Part shown: piece after piece, positions 5,123 to 5,366 of the stretch
Position numbering within the stretch: the first letter of the stretch is position 1
Layout: every line of letters starts with the position of its first letter
Source: Acidobacteriota bacterium
GTDB lineage: Bacteria; Acidobacteriota; Terriglobia; Terriglobales; Acidobacteriaceae
Length of the DNA stretch: 5,366 bases
Direction: 5' to 3'
NCBI GenBank assembly: GCA_021851465.1
Contig: JAJZDL010000191.1
Coordinates: 1 to 5,366 of the forward strand
Translations under genes and position numbers: made by a program
The notes under the pieces: model-generated
Seen by the model: only the letters and a program-made list of their open reading frames with translations
The model's database searches: none
What the model was told of the DNA's origin: nothing

Positions 5123-5279
5123 GGCATCGTGATGTTCATGAATATGCATTTGTCCAGCACTGGGTCAATGCAGCCATCATGACAGACATTTCATTTTCGA
5201 ACTCTATCTGAGTGATGTTTTGCCCGACATGGCGAGCTAACTCGCGTTTGAGGCCCAATTGTTTACCTAGTGTAGTGCG
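5123..5279. other. AT-richer non-coding stretch between the toxin-antitoxin repeat and a transposase end
   Basis: Base composition drops sharply here; 5161-5220 is about 40% GC by count, against clearly GC-rich DNA before it. No supported gene is visible. A perfect 5-bp hairpin, GCGAG-CTAA-CTCGC, lies at 5232-5245. The nine bases TGCAGCCAT occur at 5079-5087 and 5169-5177, possibly by chance. If the transposase at the window end belongs to an insertion sequence, its terminal repeat and the junction should lie in this stretch. I could not identify them without the other end. Confidence 0.45.
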
Positions 5280-5366
5280 TCACACAGATAGGCGATTATT
5301 TAAGGCAGCCTGAGCGCGGGTAACCTTCTGCAGGATGTCGTTTGCTTTTGCGGTCCAGATGAAGGG
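5280..5366 (-). CDS. C-terminal end of a probable IS630-type transposase (partial, runs off window)
   Basis: On the minus strand the frame is open from the window edge to TGA (5282-5280), giving 28 visible C-terminal residues. They begin PFIWTAKANDILQKV and end LNNRLSV. The pattern 'P-F-x-W-T-x-x-A-x-x-I-L-x-K-V' followed by a short Arg/Ala-rich helix is what I recall at the extreme C-terminus of IS630/Tc1-mariner-like transposases, after the DDE catalytic core. The catalytic residues would lie outside the window. The lower GC content here supports foreign or mobile DNA. The stretch is short, so the family assignment is moderate at best; whether the whole gene is intact cannot be seen. Confidence 0.55.
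   Translation of the reverse strand, partial: PFIWTAKANDILQKVTRAQAALNNRLSV

Noticed and set aside
4651..5160. 169-codon minus-strand frame antisense to the antitoxin
   Set aside because: It begins inside the intergenic repeat at 5090-5122 and crosses both toxin-antitoxin genes; no domain is visible, and the sense frames are well supported.
5079..5177. Nine-base direct repeat TGCAGCCAT at 5079-5087 and 5169-5177 as an IS target duplication
   Set aside because: IS630-type elements typically duplicate only TA, and both copies lie on the same side of the transposase. Chance is more likely.

Overview
The window is GC-rich, with strong G/C preference at third codon positions, in all but its last ~250 bases. 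It most likely comes from a soil or plant-associated acidobacterium (Acidobacteriota, Terriglobia/Acidobacteriaceae-like). That assignment is an inference. It rests on a secreted PL4 rhamnogalacturonan lyase, a beta-barrel protein with a Gram-negative-type signal peptide, and small dyad-rich intergenic repeats of the kind I associate with that phylum. No rRNA, tRNA or single-copy marker is present to settle it.

Layout. (a) 2-196 (+) is the C-terminal end of a membrane protein resembling the VIT1/CCC1 family. (b) 255-1145 (-) is an exported protein, probably an outer-membrane beta-barrel, convergent with (a). (c) 1146-1479 is a divergent intergenic region with a perfect 10-bp inverted repeat spaced 51 bp apart and a short hairpin. 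(d) 1480-3927 (+) is a large secreted PL4 rhamnogalacturonan lyase. It has a Gly/Pro-rich insertion in its second domain and a Pro-rich tail. (e) 3928-4154 is intergenic and carries a mosaic of hairpin repeats and a candidate -10 box. (f) 4155-4268 (+) encodes a 37-residue single-pass membrane protein with an excellent ribosome binding site. (g) 4352-5058 (+) is a toxin-first type II toxin-antitoxin pair (RelE/HigB-like toxin, HTH antitoxin) with an ATGA overlap. Two related ~26-bp repeats bracket it. (h) 5123-5366 is AT-richer and ends in the 3' end of a probable IS630-type transposase gene on the minus strand, running off the window.

Functional picture. The lyase would cut the rhamnogalacturonan-I backbone of pectin outside the cytoplasm. 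The neighbouring barrel is divergently oriented, and nothing in the sequence proves a joint role. Downstream of the lyase the region looks accessory: repeats, a toxin-antitoxin module and an insertion-sequence end lie within about 1.4 kb. I see no clearly new multi-gene system. The points most worth a second look are the unannotated small membrane protein, the apparently leaderless toxin start under a palindrome, the repeat-bracketed toxin-antitoxin cassette, and the low-complexity insertion in the lyase.
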